Of a stretch of 64,000 bases of DNA, positions 16,446-24,987 are shown in pieces (position 1 is the stretch's first letter; each line of letters begins with the position of its first letter). The stretch comes from Acidobacteriota bacterium. GTDB lineage: Bacteria; Acidobacteriota; Terriglobia; Bryobacterales; Bryobacteraceae. Below the pieces are notes generated by a model. That model searched no databases, had not been told where the DNA came from, and saw only the letters and a program-made list of their open reading frames with translations. The stretch spans positions 534,570 to 598,569 of the forward strand of contig JAFDVZ010000003.1 of the NCBI GenBank assembly GCA_018268715.1, given 5' to 3'. A program made the translations under genes and the position numbers.

Positions 16446-17683
16446 TCTGATTTCTCCATTGCGCACAGTGTACGCATTAACAAATCGAGGAACAGGCCGA
16501 CATCGGTCACCACGCCGACGGCCTGGCCCGTGCCGCGGTCGCTCACCTTGGTGGCCACCGCCGGATTGATGTCGACGCACACCACGCGGACCCAACTGGG
16601 CAGCATGTTGCCGACCGCGATGGAGTGCAGCATGGACCCAAGCGACAGCACCAGACCCGCGCCCCGCAACTGTTTCGCGTAGGCGTCCTGAGCGGCGTTC
16701 ATATCCGTGATGGTGTCGGGCAGCGGACCGTCGTCGCGCAAACTGCCCGCCAGCACGAACGGCACGCCGGCCTTCACGCACTCATACAGTATGCCGCGCT
16801 TCAGCCGCCCGGCCGCCACCGCGTTCGCGATGGAACCCGCGCGAAACACGGCGTTGATGGCCCGCATGTGGTTGCGATGCCCGTGCTCTTCCGCGCGGCC
16901 GTCGCTCTGCCGGATGCCCAGCGAGGTGCCGAACAGCGCCGCCTCGATATCGTGAACGCCCAGGGCGTTGCCGCTCAGGATCGCGTCCACCCATCCGTCG
17001 CGGATCAGGCCGCTGAGCGGTGCGGCGCCGCCCGTGTGCACCACCACGGGTCCGGCCACCACGACGATTCGCTGCCCCGACGCGCGGGTCTGCCGGATCA
17101 GCGCGGCGGTCTGGCGGACGGCCGTTTCCACCTGCCGTTCCGAGGAGATGCCGTTGGTCATGAAGGCAAACGCCAGGCGATCGCGCTCCTTCGATTCGGG
17201 GATGACGCGGATGCCGCGCATGCCCACCACCACATGGTCGCCCTGGCGAACGTCGCGCAGTTTCCGGCATGTGGCGAGGCCATCGCGCAACACCACCAAC
17301 GCGTCCATGCGCTGCTCGCCCACCTCCACCCAGTCGCCGCCGTGACGCACCAGCGTGCGATGATTCGTGGTCGAATAGAAATCCTCCGGAGCGCAGCGAT
17401 CCTGCTCGATCACCCGCAGCTCCGCGTCGCCCGAATCCACCGGCGAACAACCCAACCCCAGCAATTGCGCGAGCAACTGCTCCATCGACTCAGCCGATGA
17501 CGTCTCAATGCGCATGCGCAGTTGCGACGGCTCGGCGTTGGTGCGGCCGATGCGGAATTGCTCCACTTCGAAGCGGCCGCCGTATTCGACGACGCTATCG
17601 AAGATGCGTTCCATGATGTGGGAGTCGATCAGGTGCCCCTGGGCTTCCACCACCTCCTGGAACTCGTTTCCAGTAACAATCAT
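16442..17683 (-). CDS. TIGR00300 family protein (LOR/SDH-like, archaeal-type ornithine cyclodeaminase relative), 413 aa
   Basis: The N-terminal 120 residues (GHLIDSHIMERIFDSVVEYGG, split over the LOR/SDH conserved region) and the C-terminal part (about 185-400: RIVVVAGPVVVHTGG, VDAILSGNALGVHDIEAALFG, WVRVVCVDINPAVATK) match the family first named for the lysine-oxoglutarate reductase/saccharopine dehydrogenase conserved region. An archaeal member has been reported to act as ornithine cyclodeaminase, producing proline, so an amino-acid role is likely, but the substrate here is inferred only. First gene of an overlapping three-gene operon with queF and a methyltransferase; the pairing with queF has no obvious metabolic reason. 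Confidence 0.8.
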   Translation of the reverse strand: MIVTGNEFQEVVEAQGHLIDSHIMERIFDSVVEYGGRFEVEQFRIGRTNAEPSQLRMRIETSSAESMEQLLAQLLGLGCSPVDSGDAELRVIEQDRCAPEDFYSTTNHRTLVRHGGDWVEVGEQRMDALVVLRDGLATCRKLRDVRQGDHVVVGMRGIRVIPESKERDRLAFAFMTNGISSERQVETAVRQTAALIRQTRASGQRIVVVAGPVVVHTGGAAPLSGLIRDGWVDAILSGNALGVHDIEAALFGTSLGIRQSDGRAEEHGHRNHMRAINAVFRAGSIANAVAAGRLKRGILYECVKAGVPFVLAGSLRDDGPLPDTITDMNAAQDAYAKQLRGAGLVLSLGSMLHSIAVGNMLPSWVRVVCVDINPAVATKVSDRGTGQAVGVVTDVGLFLDLLMRTLCAMEKSD

Positions 17684-17724
17684 TCTCTTCAGGATAGCGT
17701 CTTAGGCGCGCACCAGCGGCCGAA

Positions 17725-18525
17725 TCAGCCGGCGACGCAATCGGAAAAGCGGACGTGCGTGAAGGTTTCCGGAATGTGCGAATCGTAGTGGCCGTGACGG
17801 TTCCAGGTCCAGCCCGCGGCGGGATCCAGTTTCTCGCCATCGCGCCCGATGTGCTGGAACCGCGAACAATCGATGCGCCATACGTCGCCGTCTCGCGGAG
17901 GCAGCGCGCGCCCGTCGGCCAGCCACTTCATGCCGGCCCACGGCAGCGCGACTTCCGCCGACCATCCGCGATCGGTCCCCTTGCGGCTGTTGATCTCGCC
18001 ATCGACGTGCACCGCGCTTTTCAAGCCCGGGAAGTCCCAGTCGAGGAACCCGTAGCGGACGCCGCGCGGATGCACGTGCCCCCCGATGCCGTCGATGATC
18101 ATGAGGTTCTTGCCCTCCGGATCCCACTCCGCCACATTGTACGGGCTGCCTTCGAAATACATGTCTTTCCACACCCACATCACTTCGTAGATCGTGTTGA
18201 AGGCGTTCACTTCGAACTCGTAGTAAGCGTCCTTGCCGGCGACGAAGATCTCCAGGTCGTTGTCGAACCAGATCTTTGAATCGCGCTCAGTGAACGTAGC
18301 CCATACGTCGGTTTCAACGGCCGTGAAGCCGAAGTACAGATACTGGTCGTCCCACAGGATGCGGACGCGCGTGTCGAACCAGGCCGGCTCCCCGGTGACG
18401 ATGTCGATGAACGGCGACGAGGCCGGCGCGGCCTTCCACACGGGCTTGTCGAGCCTTCCGTCGATGGCGATCGGCGCCGGCGCGCGCAAGGCCGTGTAGT
18501 GGGCGAGCGGATAATCGTAGGGCAT
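17725..18525 (-). CDS. CBM9-like (DOMON-type) carbohydrate-binding protein, 266 aa
   Basis: The chain follows the CBM9 pattern found in many Acidobacteria and Bacteroidetes: IAIDGRLDKPVWKAAP near 19-34, RVRILWDDQYLYFGFTA near 53-69, WFDNDLEIFVAG near 86-97, YYEFEVNAFNTIYEV and RGWSAEVALPW near 186-196. These beta-sandwich domains bind sugars at chain ends. No signal peptide is visible and the protein consists of this domain alone, so it may act inside the cell or be exported another way. Its stop lies 40 bp from the start of the TIGR00300 gene; whether they form one transcript is unclear. Confidence 0.8.
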   Translation of the reverse strand: MPYDYPLAHYTALRAPAPIAIDGRLDKPVWKAAPASSPFIDIVTGEPAWFDTRVRILWDDQYLYFGFTAVETDVWATFTERDSKIWFDNDLEIFVAGKDAYYEFEVNAFNTIYEVMWVWKDMYFEGSPYNVAEWDPEGKNLMIIDGIGGHVHPRGVRYGFLDWDFPGLKSAVHVDGEINSRKGTDRGWSAEVALPWAGMKWLADGRALPPRDGDVWRIDCSRFQHIGRDGEKLDPAAGWTWNRHGHYDSHIPETFTHVRFSDCVAG

Positions 18526-18575
18526 TTCTCTTCAGTATCGCAATCCGATCGAAGCCCGCCTGCGTATAGCTGGTG

Positions 18576-20048
18576 ATGAGAATCGCGCTTCTGACACTCG
18601 TGATGGCGGCGATGGCCGCCGCCCACCCGATGGGCAACTTCAGCGTCTCCCACTATGCTCGTTTCGACGTCCGCCCCGGCGCGACGGAGATGACCTACGC
18701 GCTGGATCTGGCCGAAATCCCGACCTTCGAGCTGACGCAGGCATGGAAACTCGACGGACGGGATCCGCGAGCCATAGAAGCGCGAGCCATCGAGAACGCT
18801 CCGGCGTGGCTGGCGGGACTGCGCGTCGCCGCGGACGGCCGGCCCGTGAAACTGCGCTTCACTCGTGCGTTGGCGGCCGTTTCGGAGGGCGCCGGCGCCA
18901 TGCCGGTGCTGCGCGTCACCATCGTGGCGACGCTCGCGGCTTCAAACGGCCGCATCCAATATGACGACACGAACTACGCGACGCGCGCCGGGTGGAAGGA
19001 GATCGTCGTTCAAGGACACGCCGGCGTCAAGGTCGATTCGTCCACCGCGCCCGTGGAGGACCGCAGCCGCGCGCTCACCGCGTATCCGACCGACGCCATC
19101 GCCGCGCCGCCGCAGGACCTGGCCGCGACCTTCCACATCGACGCCCCGCCGACGATCGTCGCCGCGGCGCCGCCACCCACTCCAACGCCCACGCCGTCGA
19201 CGGCGCCGACCTTCGCCGAACAGCAGCAGGCGAAGGCCCCCGGGACGGTGGTGCGCGGCGACTTCCTGTCGCGGATGTTGGGCGGCCGGGAGATCACGTT
19301 CCCCCTGCTCGCCGCCGGACTGTGCGTGGCGTTTGGACTGGGCGCGATGCACGCGCTGTCGCCGGGCCATGGCAAGACGATCGTCGCGGCCTACCTGGTG
19401 GGGAGCCGCGGCACGTTCAAACACGCGCTGTTTCTGGGCGGAATGGTGACGTTCACACACACGGTCAGCGTGTTCCTGCTGGGGCTGGGCGTCCTGTTCT
19501 TCCAGAAGTACGTCGCACCGGAGAAGGTGATTCCGGCGCTGGGTGCGATCTCCGGCCTTTCCATCGTCGCCATCGGCGCCATGCTGCTGGTGGAACGGAC
19601 GCGGCGACTGGCGCACGAGCATGCCCACGCGCACGGACATCACCATCACCATCATCACGGGCATAACCACCACCATCACCATGGCCATTCGCACAGCCAT
19701 GTCCCCGAAGGCCCCGTCACGCTGGCGAGCCTGATCGCGCTGGGAGCAAGCGGCGGCCTGGTTCCCTGCCCGTCGGCCCTGGTTCTGCTGCTCAGCGCGA
19801 TCGCCCTGGGGCGCACGGGCATCGGCCTGATGCTGCTGGCGAGTTTCAGCGCCGGACTCGCGCTGGTGCTGATGGGCATCGGCGTTGTGGTGCTGTATGC
19901 GAAGAGTCTGCTGCCCAGCCGGGCGCCATTCGCGAGTCCGGCGCTGCGCTATGCGCCGGTATTTTCCGCCGTGGTGGTGATGGTGCTGGGCCTGGTGATG
20001 ACTGGCGTGTCGATCGGCTGGATCCAACCGGGCCGCATGATCGGCTGA
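18576..20048 (+). CDS. NicO/RcnA-like nickel-cobalt exporter with periplasmic N-domain and His-rich loop, 490 aa
   Basis: A signal peptide (residues 1-17) is followed by about 200 residues of extracytoplasmic beta-rich domain, a Pro/Thr-rich linker (TPTPTPSTAP), then six hydrophobic segments with GAMHALSPGHGKTIVAAYL, the HxxxxxHG-type motif of the NicO family. A cytoplasmic loop from about residue 347 to 375 has 20 His in 29 residues, expected for binding Ni/Co/Zn. GASGGLVPCPSALVLLL follows the loop, as in RcnA. Probable role: metal efflux. GTG at 18573 is an alternative start. It is 29 bp upstream of an ABC-2 transporter and on the same strand. Confidence 0.85.
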   Translation: MRIALLTLVMAAMAAAHPMGNFSVSHYARFDVRPGATEMTYALDLAEIPTFELTQAWKLDGRDPRAIEARAIENAPAWLAGLRVAADGRPVKLRFTRALAAVSEGAGAMPVLRVTIVATLAASNGRIQYDDTNYATRAGWKEIVVQGHAGVKVDSSTAPVEDRSRALTAYPTDAIAAPPQDLAATFHIDAPPTIVAAAPPPTPTPTPSTAPTFAEQQQAKAPGTVVRGDFLSRMLGGREITFPLLAAGLCVAFGLGAMHALSPGHGKTIVAAYLVGSRGTFKHALFLGGMVTFTHTVSVFLLGLGVLFFQKYVAPEKVIPALGAISGLSIVAIGAMLLVERTRRLAHEHAHAHGHHHHHHHGHNHHHHHGHSHSHVPEGPVTLASLIALGASGGLVPCPSALVLLLSAIALGRTGIGLMLLASFSAGLALVLMGIGVVVLYAKSLLPSRAPFASPALRYAPVFSAVVVMVLGLVMTGVSIGWIQPGRMIG

Positions 20049-20076
20049 CACACCTGGCGCGGTACGCTGAAACAGA

Positions 20077-20823
20077 GTGGCAGCGCCGGACATCCTCGAA
20101 CTTCGCGACATCCGTAAAAGCTACGCCGGCAAGGCCGCGGTGGATGGCGTCAGCTTCCGCGTCCGCCGCAACGAGATCGTCGGTCTGCTGGGCCCGAACG
20201 GCGCGGGGAAAACCACCACCATCAACATGATTCTCGGCGTGCTGGAGCCGGACTCGGGCAGCGTCGCGGTGGAGGGTCTGGACCTGGCCCGCAAACGGCG
20301 TCGCGCGATGGCCCGCACCAACTTCGCGGCCGTCTACGCGCAACTGCCCGGCAACCTGACGGTGGCCCAGAACCTGCGCGTGTTCGGACTGATCTACGGG
20401 GTCCCTCGGCTGAGCCAGCGCATCGACGAAGTCATCGCCGAGTTCGACCTGGCGCGTTTCCGCGACACACGGTGCGGCGTGCTCTCATCGGGCGAGCAGA
20501 CGCGCGTTTGCCTGGCCAAGGCGATGTTGAACCGGCCCAGCCTGCTGCTGCTCGACGAACCCACCGCGTCGCTTGACCCCGCCACGGCGCGCGACATCCG
20601 CGCCAAGATCCGCGACTTCGCCGCCGCCAGCCCGGCCGGGGTTTTGTGGACTTCGCACAACATGCACGAAGTGGCTGAGGTCTGTCACCGCGTCCTGTTT
20701 CTTTCCAAAGGCCGCATCCTGCTGGAGGGCGATCCGCAGACGCTGCCGGCCGCGCACGGGCGGGACAATCTGGAGGACCTTTTTATCGCCGTAGCGCGCG
20801 AATCCCTGCGAGGCGCCGCGTGA
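20077..20823 (+). CDS. ABC-2 type transporter ATP-binding protein, 248 aa
   Basis: Walker A LLGPNGAGKTTT (about 40-51), signature region LSSGEQTRVCLAKA (near 138, SSGE in place of SGGQ), Walker B LLLLDEPTAS (near 160) and the switch His in LWTSHNMHEVAEV. The gene pairs with the permease that starts at its last base (TGATG overlap), giving a two-gene exporter of the DrrAB/ABC-2 kind. Substrate unknown. GTG start, with a weak ribosome site. Confidence 0.9.
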   Translation: MAAPDILELRDIRKSYAGKAAVDGVSFRVRRNEIVGLLGPNGAGKTTTINMILGVLEPDSGSVAVEGLDLARKRRRAMARTNFAAVYAQLPGNLTVAQNLRVFGLIYGVPRLSQRIDEVIAEFDLARFRDTRCGVLSSGEQTRVCLAKAMLNRPSLLLLDEPTASLDPATARDIRAKIRDFAAASPAGVLWTSHNMHEVAEVCHRVLFLSKGRILLEGDPQTLPAAHGRDNLEDLFIAVARESLRGAA

Positions 20824-21617
20824 TGCGCGCCCCCGCGGCGATCCTGCTGCGCCAGTTCTACCTGATGCGAGGCAGCCCCGCCCGCCTTGTGCCGTTGTTC
20901 ATCTGGGTGGCGGTGGACATGCTGCTGTGGGGCTTCATGAGCCGCTATCTGGCCGCCATCGCGCCGCGCATGCACTTTGTCGAAGCGCTGCTTGGAGCGG
21001 CCCTGCTGTGGGACTTCTTCACGCGCGTGATGCAGGGCGTGACGATGACGTTCTTTGAAGACGTGAAGTCGCGCAACTTCCTGAACCTGTTCGCGGCTCC
21101 GTTGTCGGTGGGCGAATATGTCGTCGGACTGGTGCTGTCGAGCATCGCCACCAGCTTGATCGGACTGGCGGTGATCGTCGCCATAGCGAGCCTGGTATTC
21201 GGCCTGCCGGTGCTCGCCTACGGACTGGCCGCGATTCCGTTCCTGCTGATCCTGTTCCTGTTCGGCGTCGCGCTGGGCGTGGCGGGCTCGGCTATCGTCA
21301 TGCGACTGGGGCCGGCGGCGGAGTGGCTGGTCTGGCCGATTCCTGCCCTGATTTCGCCGCTGGCCGGAGTGTTCTACCCGCTATCGGCGCTACCCGACTG
21401 GATGCGGATGGCGGCGCGCGCGTTCCCGCCCGCCTACGTCTTTGAAAACCTCCGGGCCATCGTGGCCGGCGGCGCCCCGTCGTATGTCGAGTTAGCGGCC
21501 GGCTCGGCGCTCGCGTTGGCCTACCTCGCCCTGGCGGGCTGGCTTTTCACCTTCGTATACGGTTACGCGGTCCGCACCGGACTCATCGCGCGCTACAGCG
21601 CGGAGAGCGTGTCCTAA
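20823..21617 (+). CDS. ABC-2 type permease, about 264 aa
   Basis: Six hydrophobic segments with the ABC-2 pattern: a first helix LVPLFIWVAVDMLLWGF, a central YVVGLVLSSIATSLIGL and a C-terminal segment around ISPLAGVFYPLSALPDWM, the conserved loop of this permease family, followed by AFPPAYVFENLR. Translation is coupled to the ATPase by overlap of TGA and ATG (TGATG); a GTG 3 bases earlier is possible. With its ATPase it would form an exporter in the inner membrane; the substrate cannot be told. Confidence 0.88.
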   Translation: MRAPAAILLRQFYLMRGSPARLVPLFIWVAVDMLLWGFMSRYLAAIAPRMHFVEALLGAALLWDFFTRVMQGVTMTFFEDVKSRNFLNLFAAPLSVGEYVVGLVLSSIATSLIGLAVIVAIASLVFGLPVLAYGLAAIPFLLILFLFGVALGVAGSAIVMRLGPAAEWLVWPIPALISPLAGVFYPLSALPDWMRMAARAFPPAYVFENLRAIVAGGAPSYVELAAGSALALAYLALAGWLFTFVYGYAVRTGLIARYSAESVS

Positions 21618-21709
21618 ACCAATACACATAACTTCTTCATGGTTTCCTTGTGACTTCCTCACGCCCTTGCGGCTATTCTGAGTTGGTCGGAGAGAGGAGA
21701 CCACCCAAT

Positions 21710-21934
21710 ATGGACGTTCCCGAAGAACCTGGCGCGTGGCTGGCCGCCGTGCTGGCGCTCGCAATTTTCCTGCTCCTGTTCATTCTGCGCAAGGGAGCGC
21801 TGTCGGAAAGACAAGAAACGGGCGTGTGGATCGCCTTCACTCTCCTGTTCTTCGCCGTGTGCGGAGGGCTGGTGCGCGGCGGCTCCGCCGAACCGCCTCC
21901 CGCCATCGTGAACCAGGCCGCCATCGCCAGGTAG
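21710..21934 (+). CDS. Small membrane protein of unknown function, 74 aa
   Basis: ATG at 21710 is preceded by GAGAGGAGA with good spacing, so I use it rather than the longer frame from 21650. Two hydrophobic helices (about 9-27 and 38-55) are separated by a short charged loop (LRKGALSERQETG). I do not recognise a family. The stop is 3 bases from that of the convergent TolC-like gene. The codon pattern and strong ribosome site support a real gene. Confidence 0.6.
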   Translation: MDVPEEPGAWLAAVLALAIFLLLFILRKGALSERQETGVWIAFTLLFFAVCGGLVRGGSAEPPPAIVNQAAIAR

Positions 21935-21936
21935 TC

Positions 21937-23214
21937 TTACTCCAGAGGCTGTCCAATGGCGGCTTCTAACTGCCACAGCGATAATTGGTAACTCGCCCGG
22001 GCCTGGTTATAGGCGATGGTGGCCTGGCGGGCCGTCCGCTCGGCGTCCAATAACTCGAATAAGCTAGCCTCGCCCCGCTTGAAGCTATAAGCCACGGCCT
22101 CTCTCAGTTTCTGAACCTGTTCCAGGTTATCGGCGCCATAGAGGGCGGTGGCGCCGCGGGCGGTGAGATACGCCTGGTAGGCTTTCTCGACGTCGGTGCG
22201 CGCCTGCGACTCGGCCGCGCGCAACTGCGCCTCCGCCACGCGCCGCATCGACACCGCCTGCGCGACGCCCGCCTTCTGGTTGTTATACATGAACAGCGGA
22301 ATCTGCGTAATCACGCCGAGCGCGCTGTCATTGCCCACCTGCTGATACTCGAAGGTCACTGAGATATCCCGGGCGCGCTGCGCCTCCGCCAGGCGGACGC
22401 CGGCGTCGGAAGCGCGCGAGTTATTGCGCGCCACGGTCACGTCCGGACGACGGTCCAGGGCCGTCTTCACCAGTTCTTCCAGACTCTGGCGCAACGGCCG
22501 GTTGCTGAAATCGCCGGTGATCTCGGCGCCGCCGGCCGACGCGTTCAGCAGATTCGCCACGTCCCTCAGCGCCTGCTGGTAGGCGGTGCGGGCGTCGAGG
22601 ATCGCCTGTTTGAACGGAAGCCGGCCCGTGCGGACGCGATACAACTCCATCTCCGCCAGATCGCCGGACTTCACGCGAATGGAGGTGAGGTCCTCGGTCT
22701 GCTGATACTCCTGATCCATCGCCTCGGCGAGTTTCAGATTCTCGCGCGCGAGCAACGCCGCCGCGAACGCCTGCCGCAGTTGCCATAACTGGGTGCGGAA
22801 GCTGTCCAGGATCTGCGCCTTGGCGGCGTCAATCTGGGCCTCGGCCTGGGCGACGCGCGCCTCGCGCTTGCCGCCGCGTTCATACAGGCGAATGAACTGC
22901 GCCGTATAGGTCGGCTCGGTGGCCGCGTCCAGATTGCTCGAAAAAAAGCGCGGAACCGTTCCCGGCATGTTGGAATGAACAGGGAACTGCTCGGCGCCCA
23001 ACTGTAGCGTGGGGTTGGGCTTGTATCCCGCGATCTGGCGCAACGCCTGCGCGGCCTCCAATTGTCCGCGGCTGGCCGCCACGGCCAGGCTTCGCTCCAG
23101 CAGCATCTGCTCGGCCTGCGGGAGCCCCAACTGCGCCGGCATGGGCACGGGCGCCGCCGCCTGTCCGAACGCCACGCCCATCGCACACACCCCAATCGCC
23201 GCCCACCGTGTCAT
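21937..23214 (-). CDS. TolC-family outer membrane efflux protein, about 425 aa
   Basis: ATG at 23214 has GAGGTGG about 8 bases upstream and opens a signal peptide (MTRWAAIGVCAMGVAFGQ); the GTG at 23226 lies within that ribosome site. The chain shows the two-fold long-helix pattern of OEP domains: LSQAEQ-type start (LGLPQAEQMLLERSLAVAA), the repeat junction at about 210-230 and FELLDAERTARQATIAYNQA near the C-terminus. It would form a trimeric outer membrane channel. No membrane fusion protein or RND/ABC pump is next to it, so its inner membrane partner is elsewhere; the nearby ABC-2 pair lacks an MFP. Confidence 0.88.
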   Translation of the reverse strand: MTRWAAIGVCAMGVAFGQAAAPVPMPAQLGLPQAEQMLLERSLAVAASRGQLEAAQALRQIAGYKPNPTLQLGAEQFPVHSNMPGTVPRFFSSNLDAATEPTYTAQFIRLYERGGKREARVAQAEAQIDAAKAQILDSFRTQLWQLRQAFAAALLARENLKLAEAMDQEYQQTEDLTSIRVKSGDLAEMELYRVRTGRLPFKQAILDARTAYQQALRDVANLLNASAGGAEITGDFSNRPLRQSLEELVKTALDRRPDVTVARNNSRASDAGVRLAEAQRARDISVTFEYQQVGNDSALGVITQIPLFMYNNQKAGVAQAVSMRRVAEAQLRAAESQARTDVEKAYQAYLTARGATALYGADNLEQVQKLREAVAYSFKRGEASLFELLDAERTARQATIAYNQARASYQLSLWQLEAAIGQPLE

Positions 23215-23304
23215 TACCGAGTCCACCTCAAATTAGCTCCATACCATTGTCGCCCACCGGCCAAGCTGTGACTCCCGGCGCGCCGCGGGTTATCATCAGC
23301 ACTA

Positions 23305-24987
23305 ATGAATGATCCGCTAGAGATCACGGTTTCCGGGCTCGACCTGCTGAACGATCCGATGCTCAACAAGGGCACCGCGTTCACCGAAACCGAACGCACC
23401 GAATTCGCCCTGCACGGCCTGCTGCCGCCTCATATCGGACGCCTGGAGGACCAGGCCTCCCGCCGCCTCAACGCCCTGCGCGGCTTTGAAACCGACTTCC
23501 AGCGCTACGCCTATCTGCGCGACCTGCAAGACACCAACGAGACGTTGTTTTACGCCGTGCTGTCGCGCAATCTCGAGGAATTGCTGCCGCTGGTCTACAC
23601 GCCGGTGGTCGGCGAAGGCTGCCAGCGCTTCAGCGAGATCTGGCGCAAGCCGCGCGGCCTGTTTCTCAGCTATCCGAACCGGCGCCGCATCGCCTCGATT
23701 TTGTCCCACCCGCGCTACGACAGGGTCCGCGTCATCGTGGTGAGCGACGGCGAGCGCATCCTGGGCCTCGGCGACCAGGGCGCCGGCGGCATGGGCATCC
23801 CGATCGGCAAACTCGCGCTCTACACCGCCTGCGCCGGCATCCATCCGCGGGAGACGTTGCCCGTGCTGCTCGACGTCGGCACCGACAACGCCGAGCGGTT
23901 GGACGACCCCATGTACGTCGGCTGGCGCCATGAGCGCGTGCGCGGCGCCGAATACGACGAGTTCGTCGAAAACTTCGTCTCCGCCGTCATCGAACGATGG
24001 CCGCACGTGCTGCTGCAATGGGAGGATTTCGCGGGCGTCAACGCGGGTGCGCTGCTGGAACGCTACCGGAATCGGCTGTGCACGTTCAACGACGATATTC
24101 AGGGCACCGCCTCCGTGGCGGCCGGAACGTTGCTCGCGGCCATCAACCTGACGGGCGTCCCGCTGGGCGAACAGCGGATCGTTCTGGTGGGCGCGGGCGC
24201 CGCGGGCATCGGCATCGCGTCGCTGATGCTGCGGTCGATGATCGATTCGAACATCCCGGAGGCCGTCGCGCGCGAGCAGTTCTGGGCCGTGGATCGCGAA
24301 GGACTGCTGGTGGAGGGCATGACCGGACTGCGCCCCACGCAGGAGCGTTTTGTCCGCTCGCGCGCTTCGGTGGAAGGCTGGCAGTTGATGAACCCCGATC
24401 GGATCGGCCTGCTGGACGTCGTACGGAACGTCCGGCCCACCGCCATGATCGGCGTTTCCGGCCAGCAGGGGGCGTTCACGGAGGAAGTGGTGCGGGCCAT
24501 GGCCACGTCCACTCAGCGCCCGGTGATTTTTCCGCTGTCGAACCCGACGTCGCGGTCGGAGGCGAGCCCGGAGGATCTCATCGCATGGTCGGAAGGCCGC
24601 GCCGTCATTGGCGCGGGCAGCCCGTTCCCGCCGGTGTACCGCAACGGCAAGTGGGTTCCGGTGGACCAGATCAACAATTCGTATATTTTCCCGGGCCTCG
24701 GCCTGGGGATTCTCGCAAGCAGCGCCCGCCGAGTCACCAACGGGATGTTCATGGCGGCGGCCAAGGCGCTGGCCGGGATCTCGCCGGCGCGCTCTTCGAA
24801 AGGGGGCCGGCTGTTGCCCGCGGTTCACGATCTGCGCTCGGTGTCGGCGGCCGTGGCGCTCGCGGTGGCGCGGCGCGCGCAGGCCGACGGAGTGGCCGAC
24901 GCCTGCGACGGAGAGACCATGTCGGAGCGCATCCAGGCCAACGTGTGGGATCCCATCTATCGGCCCTATCGTCTGAAGGCTACTTGA
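23305..24987 (+). CDS. NAD-dependent malic enzyme, 560 aa
   Basis: Length and order fit the large eukaryote/E. coli MaeA-type malic enzyme. LPLVYTPVVGEGCQRFSEI (about 93-111) holds the catalytic Tyr, LGLGDQGAGGMGIPIGK (near 153-169) follows, EDFAGVNA and FNDDIQGTASVAAG (near 256-270) hold metal-binding acidic residues, and LVGAGAAGIGIASL (near 294-307) is the Rossmann glycine motif. It oxidatively decarboxylates malate to pyruvate with NAD. Divergent from the TolC-like gene; its 3' end overlaps the convergent beta-propeller gene by 8 bp. Confidence 0.95.
   Translation: MNDPLEITVSGLDLLNDPMLNKGTAFTETERTEFALHGLLPPHIGRLEDQASRRLNALRGFETDFQRYAYLRDLQDTNETLFYAVLSRNLEELLPLVYTPVVGEGCQRFSEIWRKPRGLFLSYPNRRRIASILSHPRYDRVRVIVVSDGERILGLGDQGAGGMGIPIGKLALYTACAGIHPRETLPVLLDVGTDNAERLDDPMYVGWRHERVRGAEYDEFVENFVSAVIERWPHVLLQWEDFAGVNAGALLERYRNRLCTFNDDIQGTASVAAGTLLAAINLTGVPLGEQRIVLVGAGAAGIGIASLMLRSMIDSNIPEAVAREQFWAVDREGLLVEGMTGLRPTQERFVRSRASVEGWQLMNPDRIGLLDVVRNVRPTAMIGVSGQQGAFTEEVVRAMATSTQRPVIFPLSNPTSRSEASPEDLIAWSEGRAVIGAGSPFPPVYRNGKWVPVDQINNSYIFPGLGLGILASSARRVTNGMFMAAAKALAGISPARSSKGGRLLPAVHDLRSVSAAVALAVARRAQADGVADACDGETMSERIQANVWDPIYRPYRLKAT

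Noticed and set aside
16446-16781. N-terminal extension of queF to 16781
   Set aside because: The extra part is antisense-frame shadow of the TIGR00300 gene on the same strand and does not resemble QueF.
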